The translations under genes were made by a program, and so were the position numbers. Shown one piece after another: positions 18,317-26,646 of a stretch of 54,780 nucleotides of DNA. Source of the DNA: an uncultured SAR86 cluster bacterium (lineage in GTDB: Bacteria; Pseudomonadota; Gammaproteobacteria; Magnimaribacterales; Magnimaribacteraceae). Where the stretch lies: assembly GCA_902618945.1 (NCBI GenBank), contig CACNCK010000003.1, positions 88,252 through 143,031 on the forward strand, read 5' to 3'. Positions within the stretch are counted from its first letter, which is position 1. Every line of letters begins with the position of its first letter. The notes below the pieces were generated by a model. That model ran no database searches and was not told where the DNA came from. It worked only from the letters and a program-made list of their open reading frames with translations.

Positions 18317-18927
18317 GCAGCCTCATAATCATACTCTCTTAGTATGTTCACCAAGTCTTGTTTAATTGTTTTAATTGATACGGGCGACAGATCTTTAAGT
18401 TGCGTTACTTCTAGGGAGTCAAATCCACATGTAGCTATTCCTTCAAAAGGCTTTAGGTCCATATCTACATTAAAACTTATACCATGATAACAATGACCTT
18501 TTTTTATTTTGAGACCTATTGAAGCTATTTTTTTTTCTTCAACATAGATACCTGGAGCACCAATTTTTCTTTTTGCATCTACTCCGTATTTACTTAAGAG
18601 ATCAATCATTATATTTTCGAGCTCACAAATTAATTTTTTTGGACCCCAACCCAACCTTCTTAAATTCAAGAGGAAGTAGATCATCAGCTGTCCTGGTCCG
18701 TGATAAGTTACCTGACCACCTCTATCTGTTCTCACTACTGGAATATTATTATTTTGAATTATATTTTTCTCTTCAGCAGCATGTCCTAAAGTGTAAACAG
18801 GATAATGCTCCGCAAACCATAACTCATCTGGTTCATTTCCCAACTTTTGATTTACTGTGTCCTGCATTCGCTTCCAAGTATCTTGATACTTTTCCAAACC
18901 TAAATCTCTAAATTCTAAATTCTTCAA
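18313..18927 (-). CDS. lipB: Octanoyl-[ACP]:protein octanoyltransferase
   Basis: Transfers octanoyl groups from ACP to lipoyl domains, the step before LipA. 204 residues. Motifs: LWFAEHYPVYTLG near residue 41, RTDRGGQVTYHGPGQLMIYFLL (in part) near residue 67, the IGAPGIYVEEKKIASIGLKIKKG block containing the catalytic lysine, and the HGISFNVDMDL segment. The conserved Cys is in GIATCGFDSLEVTQL. The start is TTG 18927, inside a 4-base overlap with the stop of the TRAP binding protein. Confidence 0.95.
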   Translation of the reverse strand: MKNLEFRDLGLEKYQDTWKRMQDTVNQKLGNEPDELWFAEHYPVYTLGHAAEEKNIIQNNNIPVVRTDRGGQVTYHGPGQLMIYFLLNLRRLGWGPKKLICELENIMIDLLSKYGVDAKRKIGAPGIYVEEKKIASIGLKIKKGHCYHGISFNVDMDLKPFEGIATCGFDSLEVTQLKDLSPVSIKTIKQDLVNILREYDYEAA

Positions 18928-20021
18928 TCCAATTCTCTTGTATCTATGTATGCCTTCTCAGAAATCCTATGATAGTTGATTACTTGTTCTTTGAACTCGG
19001 TATAAGATTTATAAACTCTCTGTGCCATTGGATCATCTTTTATGAAATCTTCCATAACTTCCTTAGTTATTTTCTTCAATTCTATGAGGACGTTGTCTGG
19101 TAACTTCCTAAGATCAACATTATGCTTTTCAACAAGCTCTGTAAGAGCTTTGTTATTTCTGGCAGTATATTCATCAAGCATTTCTTGATTAGCCGATTTA
19201 GCAGCATATTTAATTATTGCCTTTAAATCGTCTGGTAGAGCTTCATAAGCTTGTTTATTTATTATAATTTCCATAGTTGAGCCAGGTTCATGCCATCCAG
19301 GGTAGTAGTAATAATCAGCGACTTGATGAAAGCCGAAGGTCAAATCATTATATGGTCCAACCCACTCTGCAGCATCAACCACGCCTTGTTGCAAAGAAAG
19401 AAAAATTTCATTACCCGGCAGGGTTACCGTTTCTGCACCTGCTCTAGTGAATACTTCACCAGCTAAACCTGGTATCCTCATTTTAAGTCCCTTTAGATCG
19501 CTCAAAGAATTAATTTCTTTTTTGAACCAACCAGCCATCTGGACTCCGGAATTACCTCCTGCCAATGGGATTATATTAAAAGGCTCATAAGCTTCTTCCC
19601 AAAGCTGCATACCCCCTCCATAGTGAAGCCAACCATTCATTTCTTGAGCAGTGAGTCCAAAGGGTACTGCGGTAAAAAATTGAGAAGATTTTACTTTTCC
19701 AGTCCAATAGTAAGATGCTCCATGTCCAAGCTGGACATTTCCTTGTGAAACGGCATCAAAAACTCCTAAAGCAGGGACGAATTCTCCAGCTCCGTAAACT
19801 TTTATTTGCATCCTTCCACAAGTCATTTCATTTACGTATTTAGAAAAATTTTCTGGCCCCATGCCAAGCCCAGGAAAATTTTTAGGCCAAGTAGTCACCA
19901 TAGTCCATTTATAATTCTTTGCTCCATTTGAAAAACATCCTTGATCTTCACTGGTGAATTCTTCTGTGCTCGAGCAAGAAACCAAAACAAAGAAAGTCCC
20001 TATAGCTAATATTCTTTTCAT
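18924..20021 (-). CDS. dctP: TRAP transporter substrate-binding lipoprotein (DctP/TakP type)
   Basis: 365 residues. The N-terminus MKRILAIGTFFVLVSCSS is a lipoprotein signal with acylated Cys16, an anchored rather than free periplasmic binding protein. The core matches the TakP/FcbT1 group: KWTMVTTWPKNFPG, PFGLTAQEMNGWLHYGGG, AGGNSGVQMAGWF, GLKMRIPGLAGEV, AAEWVGPYNDLTFGFH and YYYYPGWHEPGSTMEI. That group binds 2-oxoacids, lactate and similar carboxylates, usually with a metal ion; the actual ligand is unknown. It likely serves the DctQM pair on the opposite strand. Confidence 0.9.
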   Translation of the reverse strand: MKRILAIGTFFVLVSCSSTEEFTSEDQGCFSNGAKNYKWTMVTTWPKNFPGLGMGPENFSKYVNEMTCGRMQIKVYGAGEFVPALGVFDAVSQGNVQLGHGASYYWTGKVKSSQFFTAVPFGLTAQEMNGWLHYGGGMQLWEEAYEPFNIIPLAGGNSGVQMAGWFKKEINSLSDLKGLKMRIPGLAGEVFTRAGAETVTLPGNEIFLSLQQGVVDAAEWVGPYNDLTFGFHQVADYYYYPGWHEPGSTMEIIINKQAYEALPDDLKAIIKYAAKSANQEMLDEYTARNNKALTELVEKHNVDLRKLPDNVLIELKKITKEVMEDFIKDDPMAQRVYKSYTEFKEQVINYHRISEKAYIDTRELD

Positions 20022-20036
20022 ATTAAGTACCTTATT

Positions 20037-22202
20037 TTATATATTTTGCAGTTTAGCGTAAGCAACCATGAGCCATTTAGTTTTACTTGTATCAAAATTA
20101 ACCTCTACTCTCGCATTGGCCCCTTCGCCTTCGTAATTGAGAATCACACCTTCTCCGAAAGCCTCATGCAGAACCCTTTGTCCTAATTTTAAGTTTGTAT
20201 CCGGAACTTCTCCAGAAACTCTACTTGAACTAGTTTTTGAAGTTCTAGAGACATTGCCACCTGTGCGAACCTCAACGGTTAGCTCATCGGGTATCTCTCT
20301 TAAAAACCTTGAAGCAGGATTAAAATTCTCCGAGCCGTATAAATTTCTCATTTCTGCATGAGTCACAAATAATTTTTCCATAGATCTGGTCATACCTACA
20401 TAGCAGAGTCTCCTCTCTTCTTGTAACTGATTTGGGTCTTCTATAGATAATTTATGTGGAAAGAGTCCTTCTTCAAATCCGGTTATGAAAACCAGAGGAA
20501 ATTCTAGTCCTTTGGCAGAATGCAGCGTCATAAGTTGTATCGCTGACTCATGCTCTGAAGCTTGAGTCTCTCCTGCATCAAGGGCAGCATGATCTATGAA
20601 CATCTTTAATGCACTCTCCTCCAGTTCATCAAATGAATCAGGTTCAAAATCTCGGGCAGCACCAACTAACTCCGATAAATTTTCAACTCTTGTCCTACCT
20701 TTTTCACCAGCTTCTTTCTTGTGGTATTCAATAAGCCCACTTCTTTCAATAGCCATATCAACTATATCTCTGAGTGGTAAATCTCTCGTATCTGACTCAA
20801 GAGTATTAAAACTAGACATAAACCCTTGAATGGACTGAGATGCTCTAGCTGTAAACTCTTCGACATCTATTAATTCTTCACAAGCTTTCCATAGAGATAT
20901 ATTTTTTTTTGTGGCTTTAGCTCTAATTATATCTATGGTCTTAGCACCTATACCCCTTGGTGGAATATTGATAACCCTTTCAAATGCTGCGTCATCTTCT
21001 CTACCATATAAGAGTCTTAAGTAACTCATAGCATTCTTGATTTCCGCTCTTTCATAGAATCTCAAACCACCATAAATCTTATAGGGCAAAGATTCTCTTA
21101 GAATTGCCTCTTCAAGTACCCTTGATTGTGCGTTGGACCTGTAAAGGATAGCAACTTCATCAAGACTTCTTCCTTGGTTTACCCAATTCTGTATGCTGCC
21201 GACAACATACCTAGCTTCATCATCTTCGTTGTAAGCTGAATATATAGAAATCGGTTCTCCTTCTTTCTGATCAGTCCAAAGTTCCTTTCCCATTCTTCCT
21301 TGATTATTTTTAATGACTGCATTTGCAGCATTTAAAATAACTGAGGTTGATCTATAGTTTTGCTCTAGTCTAATTATTTCAGTATTTTTATAATCAGTTG
21401 TAAATCTATTTATGTTTTCACTTTTTGCACCTCTCCAACCATAAATTGATTGGTCATCATCTCCTACAGACATAAAGCATGCGCCACCATCAGCTAGAAG
21501 TCTCAAAAACTGATATTGGACTTCATTAGTATCTTGAAATTCATCTACCAATATATGGCTAAACCTTCTTTGATAGTGATTCAAGACCTCTGCATTGCTT
21601 TTGAGTAATATATAAACTCTAAGAAGTAATTCTCCAAAATCTACTAAACTTTCTCTCTCGCAAAGCTCTTCATAAACCTTATATACTTCGGCCATCTTTT
21701 CAGCGAAATAGTCATCTGCTACTTCTACATCTTTTGATCTTCTGCATTCATCTTTTTGCTTATTTATAAACCATTGAATCTGTCGTGGAGGCCACTTGGT
21801 ATCATCCAATCCCATTGACTTAACTACTCTCTTAATTACCCTGTATTGATCCTCCGAGTCTAGAATCGCGAATTCCTTTCTCAGCCCAGCTTCTTCCCAA
21901 TGCGTCCTTAATAATCGATGCGAGATTCCATGAAAAGTTCCACACCAAAAATTTCCCATCTCTTCTTGAACAATGTCTTCAATTCTCCCTCGCATCTCTC
22001 TAGAAGCTTTATTGGTAAAAGTGACAGTTAAAATTGAATGTGGATTTATATTTTCAGCTTTGATAAGCCATGCAACTCGATGGGCAATAACTCTTGTTTT
22101 TCCTGAGCCTGCACCTGCAAGAACGAGTAAATTCTTTGATTCTGAGGTTACTGCATTCCTTTGAGGTTCATTTAAACTTTCGAAGATTTCTGATACATCC
22201 AC
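20037..22202 (-). CDS. uvrD: DNA helicase II (UvrD, superfamily 1)
   Basis: 721 residues, the length of UvrD. Walker A LAGAGSGKTRVIAHRV near residue 29, motif Ia LTVTFTNKASREMRGRI, motif II ILVDEFQDTNEVQY, motif III VGDDDQSIYGWRGA, motif IV LEQNYRS, motif V LMTLHSAKGLEFPLVF and motif VI YVGMTRS. The C-terminal tudor-like segment HEAFGEGVILNYEGEG is also typical and supports UvrD rather than Rep. The start is GTG 22202. It is separated from dctP by 15 bases. Confidence 0.95.
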   Translation of the reverse strand: MDVSEIFESLNEPQRNAVTSESKNLLVLAGAGSGKTRVIAHRVAWLIKAENINPHSILTVTFTNKASREMRGRIEDIVQEEMGNFWCGTFHGISHRLLRTHWEEAGLRKEFAILDSEDQYRVIKRVVKSMGLDDTKWPPRQIQWFINKQKDECRRSKDVEVADDYFAEKMAEVYKVYEELCERESLVDFGELLLRVYILLKSNAEVLNHYQRRFSHILVDEFQDTNEVQYQFLRLLADGGACFMSVGDDDQSIYGWRGAKSENINRFTTDYKNTEIIRLEQNYRSTSVILNAANAVIKNNQGRMGKELWTDQKEGEPISIYSAYNEDDEARYVVGSIQNWVNQGRSLDEVAILYRSNAQSRVLEEAILRESLPYKIYGGLRFYERAEIKNAMSYLRLLYGREDDAAFERVINIPPRGIGAKTIDIIRAKATKKNISLWKACEELIDVEEFTARASQSIQGFMSSFNTLESDTRDLPLRDIVDMAIERSGLIEYHKKEAGEKGRTRVENLSELVGAARDFEPDSFDELEESALKMFIDHAALDAGETQASEHESAIQLMTLHSAKGLEFPLVFITGFEEGLFPHKLSIEDPNQLQEERRLCYVGMTRSMEKLFVTHAEMRNLYGSENFNPASRFLREIPDELTVEVRTGGNVSRTSKTSSSRVSGEVPDTNLKLGQRVLHEAFGEGVILNYEGEGANARVEVNFDTSKTKWLMVAYAKLQNI

Positions 22203-22327
22203 ACGTATATTCTAACTAAGAATCGTTTTCCAATCTTGAGTTATTCGGTCTAAATCAGAAAAAAATTGGTTCATTAAAATTTTTTAAAGCACCTATGAAT
22301 ATCATATTCTTTAGGTATCATTGAACT

Positions 22328-22741
22328 ATGAAAAATACAGAAAAATTCTTTGAAACTTATTGTGATTTTGTAACAAAAGTAACCAGTGATCCGAGCTTAA
22401 AAATAGAGGACTTAAAAAAGTCTTTAGATGAAATTCAAGATAATTCACCTATCGATACCCCTCGTTTACTTACTGCTGCTCTTGGTCTGGGAAGTGAGAC
22501 AGGAGAATTTGTAGAAATAGTAAAAAAAATGATTCTGCAAGGTAAGCCGGCCGATCAAGACAATATCTTTCATATGAAAAGAGAATTAGGAGATGTGATG
22601 TGGTACTGGGTTACAGCTTGTATGGCTTTAGACCTTAATCCAGTCGAAGTGATTTCAGAAAATCAAAAGAAACTTGAGGCGCGATATGGTGAACAGTTCA
22701 CAATAGACCAAAGTGAAGTTAGAGCGAAAGGAGATCTGTAG
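22328..22741 (+). CDS. MazG-like nucleotide pyrophosphohydrolase
   Basis: 137 residues, a single MazG-type all-alpha NTP pyrophosphohydrolase domain. The metal-binding pattern is visible as ETGEFVEIVKK near residue 56 followed by ELGDVMWYW near residue 82 (ExxE then ExxD). It is a short single-domain relative, not full-length MazG; housecleaning of aberrant nucleotides is the likely role. It is divergent from uvrD, and its stop codon abuts the stop codon of the convergent ALAS gene with no gap. Confidence 0.85.
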   Translation: MKNTEKFFETYCDFVTKVTSDPSLKIEDLKKSLDEIQDNSPIDTPRLLTAALGLGSETGEFVEIVKKMILQGKPADQDNIFHMKRELGDVMWYWVTACMALDLNPVEVISENQKKLEARYGEQFTIDQSEVRAKGDL

Positions 22742-23992
22742 CTAGTAGATTCTTGAAACTGCCTTTTTTTCTGCTTCTGTAGGCTCTGCCCTTTTTAAAT
22801 CCATAGATTTCCAAACATCATCTAAAGCATTCAAAAAATGATCTATATCACTTGCTTCATGTCGGGGCGTGATAGTAACTCTAAACCTTTCATCACCTTT
22901 TGGAACAGTAGGATGGAAAACAGGTTGAATATATATTCCATGTTTTTCAATCAAAAGATTAGCCGCACCTTTACATAACCTAGGATCATATAAATGTATT
23001 GGGATAATATGACTATCATTTTCGAGAAAAGGAATTTCAAGATCCCTTAAGCCCGATCTTATTCGGTCTGAATTATGTCTAATGTTATCCCTAAGATGCT
23101 CAGATTGCATTGCAATTTTTATACTAGTAATTGAGGCGGCTGCTATAGATGGGTTCATAGAAGAGGTAAAAATAAATCCAGGTGCAAAGCTTCTTATATA
23201 GTCAATGATGTCAGAATTAGCTGCAACATAACCGCCCATTTGACCGAAGGACTTAGACAAAGTGCCGTTGATAATATCTATATCTTCCTCGAGCCCTTTT
23301 TCAGCGGTAATACCTCTACCCTCTGGCCCATATAGTCCAACTGAATGAACTTCATCTAAATAAGTTAAAGCATCATACCTTTTTGCAAGTTCAATAATCT
23401 TTTGAAGAGGAGATCGTAGACCTTCCATTGAATACAATGATTCAAACACAATTATTTTTGGTGTGTTTGCATTAGCTGTCTTTAAAAGCTCTTCCAAATG
23501 CTCGGTGTCGTTGTGCCTAAAGACATGGCATTCAACATTTGCATTCTTTATACCTTGAATCAAAGAGGCATGATTCAACTCATCAGAGAAAACTTCAACA
23601 CCCTCTAGATTTTTACAAAGTGTCCAAAGAGTGGACTGATTGGCAGTGTAAGCTGAAGGGAAGAGTAATGCCGCTTCTTTCCTGTGCAAATCTGCTAAGA
23701 GTTGTTCGAGATCAACATGGTAAGTAGATGTTCCGGATATATTTCTTGTTCCACCTGACCCTGTGCCAAGTTCATTTATCACTTGGACGGAAGTTTTGGT
23801 AACCTCTGGATGCTGACTAAGATTCAGGTAGTCATTACTGCACCAAACTTCAACTTCTCTTTCATTCCCTTCGAAACGTTCAGTAGCTTTTGGGAAGCTC
23901 GTTTTATTTCTATTTATAGCTCTGAATTTACGGTAGAGCCCTTGAGATTTCAATGATATGAGTTCGTCCGAAAAGAATTTTTTATAGTTCAT
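22742..23992 (-). CDS. hemA: 5-aminolevulinate synthase (ALAS, C4/Shemin pathway)
   Basis: Condenses glycine and succinyl-CoA to 5-aminolevulinate. 416 residues, like alphaproteobacterial ALAS. ALAS-specific segments run throughout: MNYKKFF at the start, VWCSNDYLNLSQHP, GGTRNISGTSTYHVDLE, ADLHRKEAALLF, LDEVHSVGLYGPEGRGI, TLSKSFGQMGGYVA with PLP-binding Lys247, SFAPGFIFTSS, and HGIYIQPVFHPTVPKGDERF. These favour ALAS over the sister enzymes KBL and BioF. Most gammaproteobacteria instead make aminolevulinate from glutamyl-tRNA, so this gene suggests transfer. Divergent from the hemC unit. Confidence 0.9.
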   Translation of the reverse strand: MNYKKFFSDELISLKSQGLYRKFRAINRNKTSFPKATERFEGNEREVEVWCSNDYLNLSQHPEVTKTSVQVINELGTGSGGTRNISGTSTYHVDLEQLLADLHRKEAALLFPSAYTANQSTLWTLCKNLEGVEVFSDELNHASLIQGIKNANVECHVFRHNDTEHLEELLKTANANTPKIIVFESLYSMEGLRSPLQKIIELAKRYDALTYLDEVHSVGLYGPEGRGITAEKGLEEDIDIINGTLSKSFGQMGGYVAANSDIIDYIRSFAPGFIFTSSMNPSIAAASITSIKIAMQSEHLRDNIRHNSDRIRSGLRDLEIPFLENDSHIIPIHLYDPRLCKGAANLLIEKHGIYIQPVFHPTVPKGDERFRVTITPRHEASDIDHFLNALDDVWKSMDLKRAEPTEAEKKAVSRIY

Positions 23993-24071
23993 GAATTAAT
24001 TACTAATAAAAGTTAATATAATTATGGTTGACGCGGACTGCATTGTAATTGAAATCTACTGCGCCAAAGTA

Positions 24072-24090
24072 ATTAAGAATTATTCTCATT
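24072..24090. promoter_or_regulatory. Candidate Fur box between hemA and hemCD
   Basis: ATTAAGAATTATTCTCATT; read on the minus strand its core is TGAGAAT-A-ATTCTTA, a 7-1-7 inverted repeat with one mismatch in its own symmetry and close to TGATAATnATTATCA. It sits 11 bases before the hemCD start and about 80 bases before the hemA start, where a repressor could act on either. Iron control of heme synthesis would make sense, but no Fur gene is in the window. Confidence 0.5.
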
Positions 24091-24100
24091 TAACCCTATT

Positions 24101-25597
24101 TTGAAAGTCTTAAAAATTTTATCTAGAAAAAGTCCTCTGGCAAAGATTCAAGCTATGCTTGTAGCTGAACGAATATTAACAGCTTTTCCTAACATTGAAA
24201 TATTGCATCTGCACAAGAAGACTCTCGGTGATGAAGATTTGACTACTCCCTTAAATAAAATGCCTGATATTGGAGTGTTTACAAACGATATAAGGAATGA
24301 TCTTCTCAACAATGTTGCGGATATTGCTGTGCATTCATGGAAAGATTTGCCAGTGGACCTTGAAGAAGGCACAGAGATAATTGGTACACTTGAAAGAGCA
24401 GATATGAGAGATATGATCTTTTTAAAGAAAGATAGTATCGATAAAAATAACCTCTCAATCCTGAGCTCTTCGCCAAGGAGAGCAAAGAATCTATCCACCT
24501 TCTTGCCATCAGCATTACCTTTTGAGTCAAAGATAAAATTTACAGATGTCAGGGGTAATATTCATACTAGACTAACAAAGTTGATTGAAGGAGATGATGA
24601 TGGTTTGGTAGTAGCGAAAGCAGCCATTGATAGATTCATGCAAGATAAGAGTGGCAAATTCGAAGATGAAAGAAACTCTCTACTTGATATGCAAAAAAAC
24701 CTTAGATGGATGGTATTGCCCTTATCGCAAAATCCCTGTGCTGCTGCCCAAGGAGCATTGGCTATCGAAGCTAGACAAGAGGATGAAAGAGTAAAAGAAA
24801 TTATTTCTACTATCTCAAATAAGGAAATTTTTGATTCAGTAGAGAAAGAAAGAACTTTATTGAAATCTTATGGTGGTGGATGTCATCAAAAGATAGGTGT
24901 CAGTCATGAAATCCTTGAAACTACGGAGTTATTGACCGTAAAAGGTGAGACTGAAGATGGAGAAGAGTTATCCAAAAGGTCACTTCAGAATAATGACATT
25001 AACTATTTTAGTTCTATAAATAATTCTAATTATTTTCCGAGCAACAAAGAAGAGCAAAGGTTCTTTGAAAGAAAACCGATTGTCGATTCTAAGAAGGCCT
25101 TGAAGAATGTCAAAAATAAGGGTATTTATATAAGTAGATCGAATGCAATCGAAGACTCTGGCCTCATAGATGACTCGAATATCATCTGGACAAGTGGTAT
25201 CGATACTTGGAAGTCGCTAGCAAAAAAAGGGTATTGGGTTAATGGAACCTCGGATAGTCTTGGTGAAAATAATTCTCCTGAAGAAAGTTTGTTTGAAGAC
25301 ATCACCTGGCTGAAAGTAACACATAAGGACAATGACGATCGGGAGAAACAAATTTTAGCAACTTACGAATTGAAGGCTCTAGATATATCCAAAAGACTTT
25401 TGGAGTGTGATTACTTTTATTGGATGAGTACAAGTTCATTTGAAATTGCCATAAATAAATATCCTGAACTTAAAAATAGAAAACATGCTTGCGGACTAGG
25501 AAAGACTTTCAAATCTATACAAAAGACCGTTCCAAGAGTTACACCCTTTCTAGACTTCGATAGCTGGCTCGAAGCCGTAAACAAAAAGATAAGATAA
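24101..25597 (+). CDS. hemC: Porphobilinogen deaminase fused to a divergent uroporphyrinogen-III synthase-like domain
   Basis: 498 residues, far longer than HemC alone (about 310). Residues 1-300 are HemC: ILSRKSPLAKIQA at the start, HSWKDLP with catalytic Asp82, SSPRRAKN (Arg126, Arg127), DVRGNIHTRL, and the dipyrromethane-cofactor cysteine Cys261 in GGGCHQKIG. Residues about 330-498 resemble HemD weakly: KGIYISRSNAI, IIWTSG, YWMSTSSFEIAI and HACGLGKTFKSIQK, consistent with its alternating two-domain fold but shorter than usual. TTG start at 24101, set by the HemC N-terminus. It heads the hemCD-B-E-F-J series. Confidence 0.8.
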   Translation: MKVLKILSRKSPLAKIQAMLVAERILTAFPNIEILHLHKKTLGDEDLTTPLNKMPDIGVFTNDIRNDLLNNVADIAVHSWKDLPVDLEEGTEIIGTLERADMRDMIFLKKDSIDKNNLSILSSSPRRAKNLSTFLPSALPFESKIKFTDVRGNIHTRLTKLIEGDDDGLVVAKAAIDRFMQDKSGKFEDERNSLLDMQKNLRWMVLPLSQNPCAAAQGALAIEARQEDERVKEIISTISNKEIFDSVEKERTLLKSYGGGCHQKIGVSHEILETTELLTVKGETEDGEELSKRSLQNNDINYFSSINNSNYFPSNKEEQRFFERKPIVDSKKALKNVKNKGIYISRSNAIEDSGLIDDSNIIWTSGIDTWKSLAKKGYWVNGTSDSLGENNSPEESLFEDITWLKVTHKDNDDREKQILATYELKALDISKRLLECDYFYWMSTSSFEIAINKYPELKNRKHACGLGKTFKSIQKTVPRVTPFLDFDSWLEAVNKKIR

Positions 25598-25646
25598 AAT
25601 ACCGGGTTCGCCTGAGGTATAATGGAGATTTCTTAATTCAATTAGT

Positions 25647-26642
25647 ATGAACGTATCAAGAAAATTCCCTCAATCAAGATTAAGACGAACTAGGTTTACT
25701 TCGTCCATAAGGAGTTTAGTGGCAGAGAATAGCCTGTCAGTAAACGACTTAATACAACCTATATTTGTAAAGGAAGATTTAGATGGCGTAGAAAATATAG
25801 ATTCTTTGCCGGGAATTAGCAGATACGGACTTAATGCTTTAGATGAAGAAATAGAAAAGATTCAAAACAATAAAATAAAGGCAGTTGCTATATTTCCCGT
25901 CATCAATCCTAATAAAAAAGACGAGACAGGAAGCGACTCATTAAATGAAGATAATTTAGTATGCACTGCCATCAAGCAAATCAAGAAAAACTCTGGACTG
26001 GCTGTTATAGCAGATGTTGCTTTAGATCCTTACACTTCACATGGGCATGATGGTGTACTGGATAAGAATGGATATGTTGAAAACGATAAGAGTCTTTCTC
26101 TGCTCATAGAACAAGCCCTCACTCTTGCCAAAGCTGGAGCAGATATGGTTGCTCCTTCAGATATGATGGATGGAAGGATATCCGGTATCAGAGATTCTTT
26201 AGAATCTAATAACTTTTCTAATACAATCATTCTCTCTTATGCGGCAAAATACAGTTCGAAATTTTATGGTCCATTTAGAGACGCCGTAGGATCCTCCGCA
26301 AATCTTGGTGTGGGCAGTAAAGATACCTATCAGATGTCAGTTGCAAATATCGATGAAGCATTGCACGAAGTGAAAATGGATATAGAAGAAGGTGCAGATA
26401 TAGTGATGGTTAAACCAGGAATGCCTTATCTTGATGTCATCAAGGCAGTTAAAGATACTTTTAAAGTTCCAACGTTTGCTTATCAGGTAAGTGGTGAATA
26501 CGCCATGCTCAAAGCTGCGATAGAAAATAATTGGTTATCCGATGAAGTAATACTTGAATCCTTATTAAGCTTTAAAAGAGCCGGGGCAGATTGCGTTCTG
26601 ACCTATGCTGCCAACGAAATAGCAATAAAGTTAAATCAATAG
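25647..26642 (+). CDS. hemB: Delta-aminolevulinic acid dehydratase (porphobilinogen synthase)
   Basis: Joins two aminolevulinates into porphobilinogen. 331 residues, full length. The two active-site lysines are Lys201 in YAAKYSSKFYGPFRDA and Lys256 in VMVKPGMPYLD. The metal-site region reads ADVALDPYTSHGHDG, the aspartate-containing magnesium-type version rather than the triple-cysteine zinc type. A TATAAT at 25618-25623 just upstream may be a secondary promoter. Stops 4 bases before hemE starts. Confidence 0.96.
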   Translation: MNVSRKFPQSRLRRTRFTSSIRSLVAENSLSVNDLIQPIFVKEDLDGVENIDSLPGISRYGLNALDEEIEKIQNNKIKAVAIFPVINPNKKDETGSDSLNEDNLVCTAIKQIKKNSGLAVIADVALDPYTSHGHDGVLDKNGYVENDKSLSLLIEQALTLAKAGADMVAPSDMMDGRISGIRDSLESNNFSNTIILSYAAKYSSKFYGPFRDAVGSSANLGVGSKDTYQMSVANIDEALHEVKMDIEEGADIVMVKPGMPYLDVIKAVKDTFKVPTFAYQVSGEYAMLKAAIENNWLSDEVILESLLSFKRAGADCVLTYAANEIAIKLNQ

Positions 26643-26646
26643 AGAC

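Noticed and set aside
22742-23992. Glycine C-acetyltransferase (KBL) or BioF instead of ALAS
   Set aside because: The N-terminal MNYKKFF segment, GGTRNISGT block and the IQPVFHPTVPKG C-terminus are ALAS-specific, and the neighbours are heme genes.
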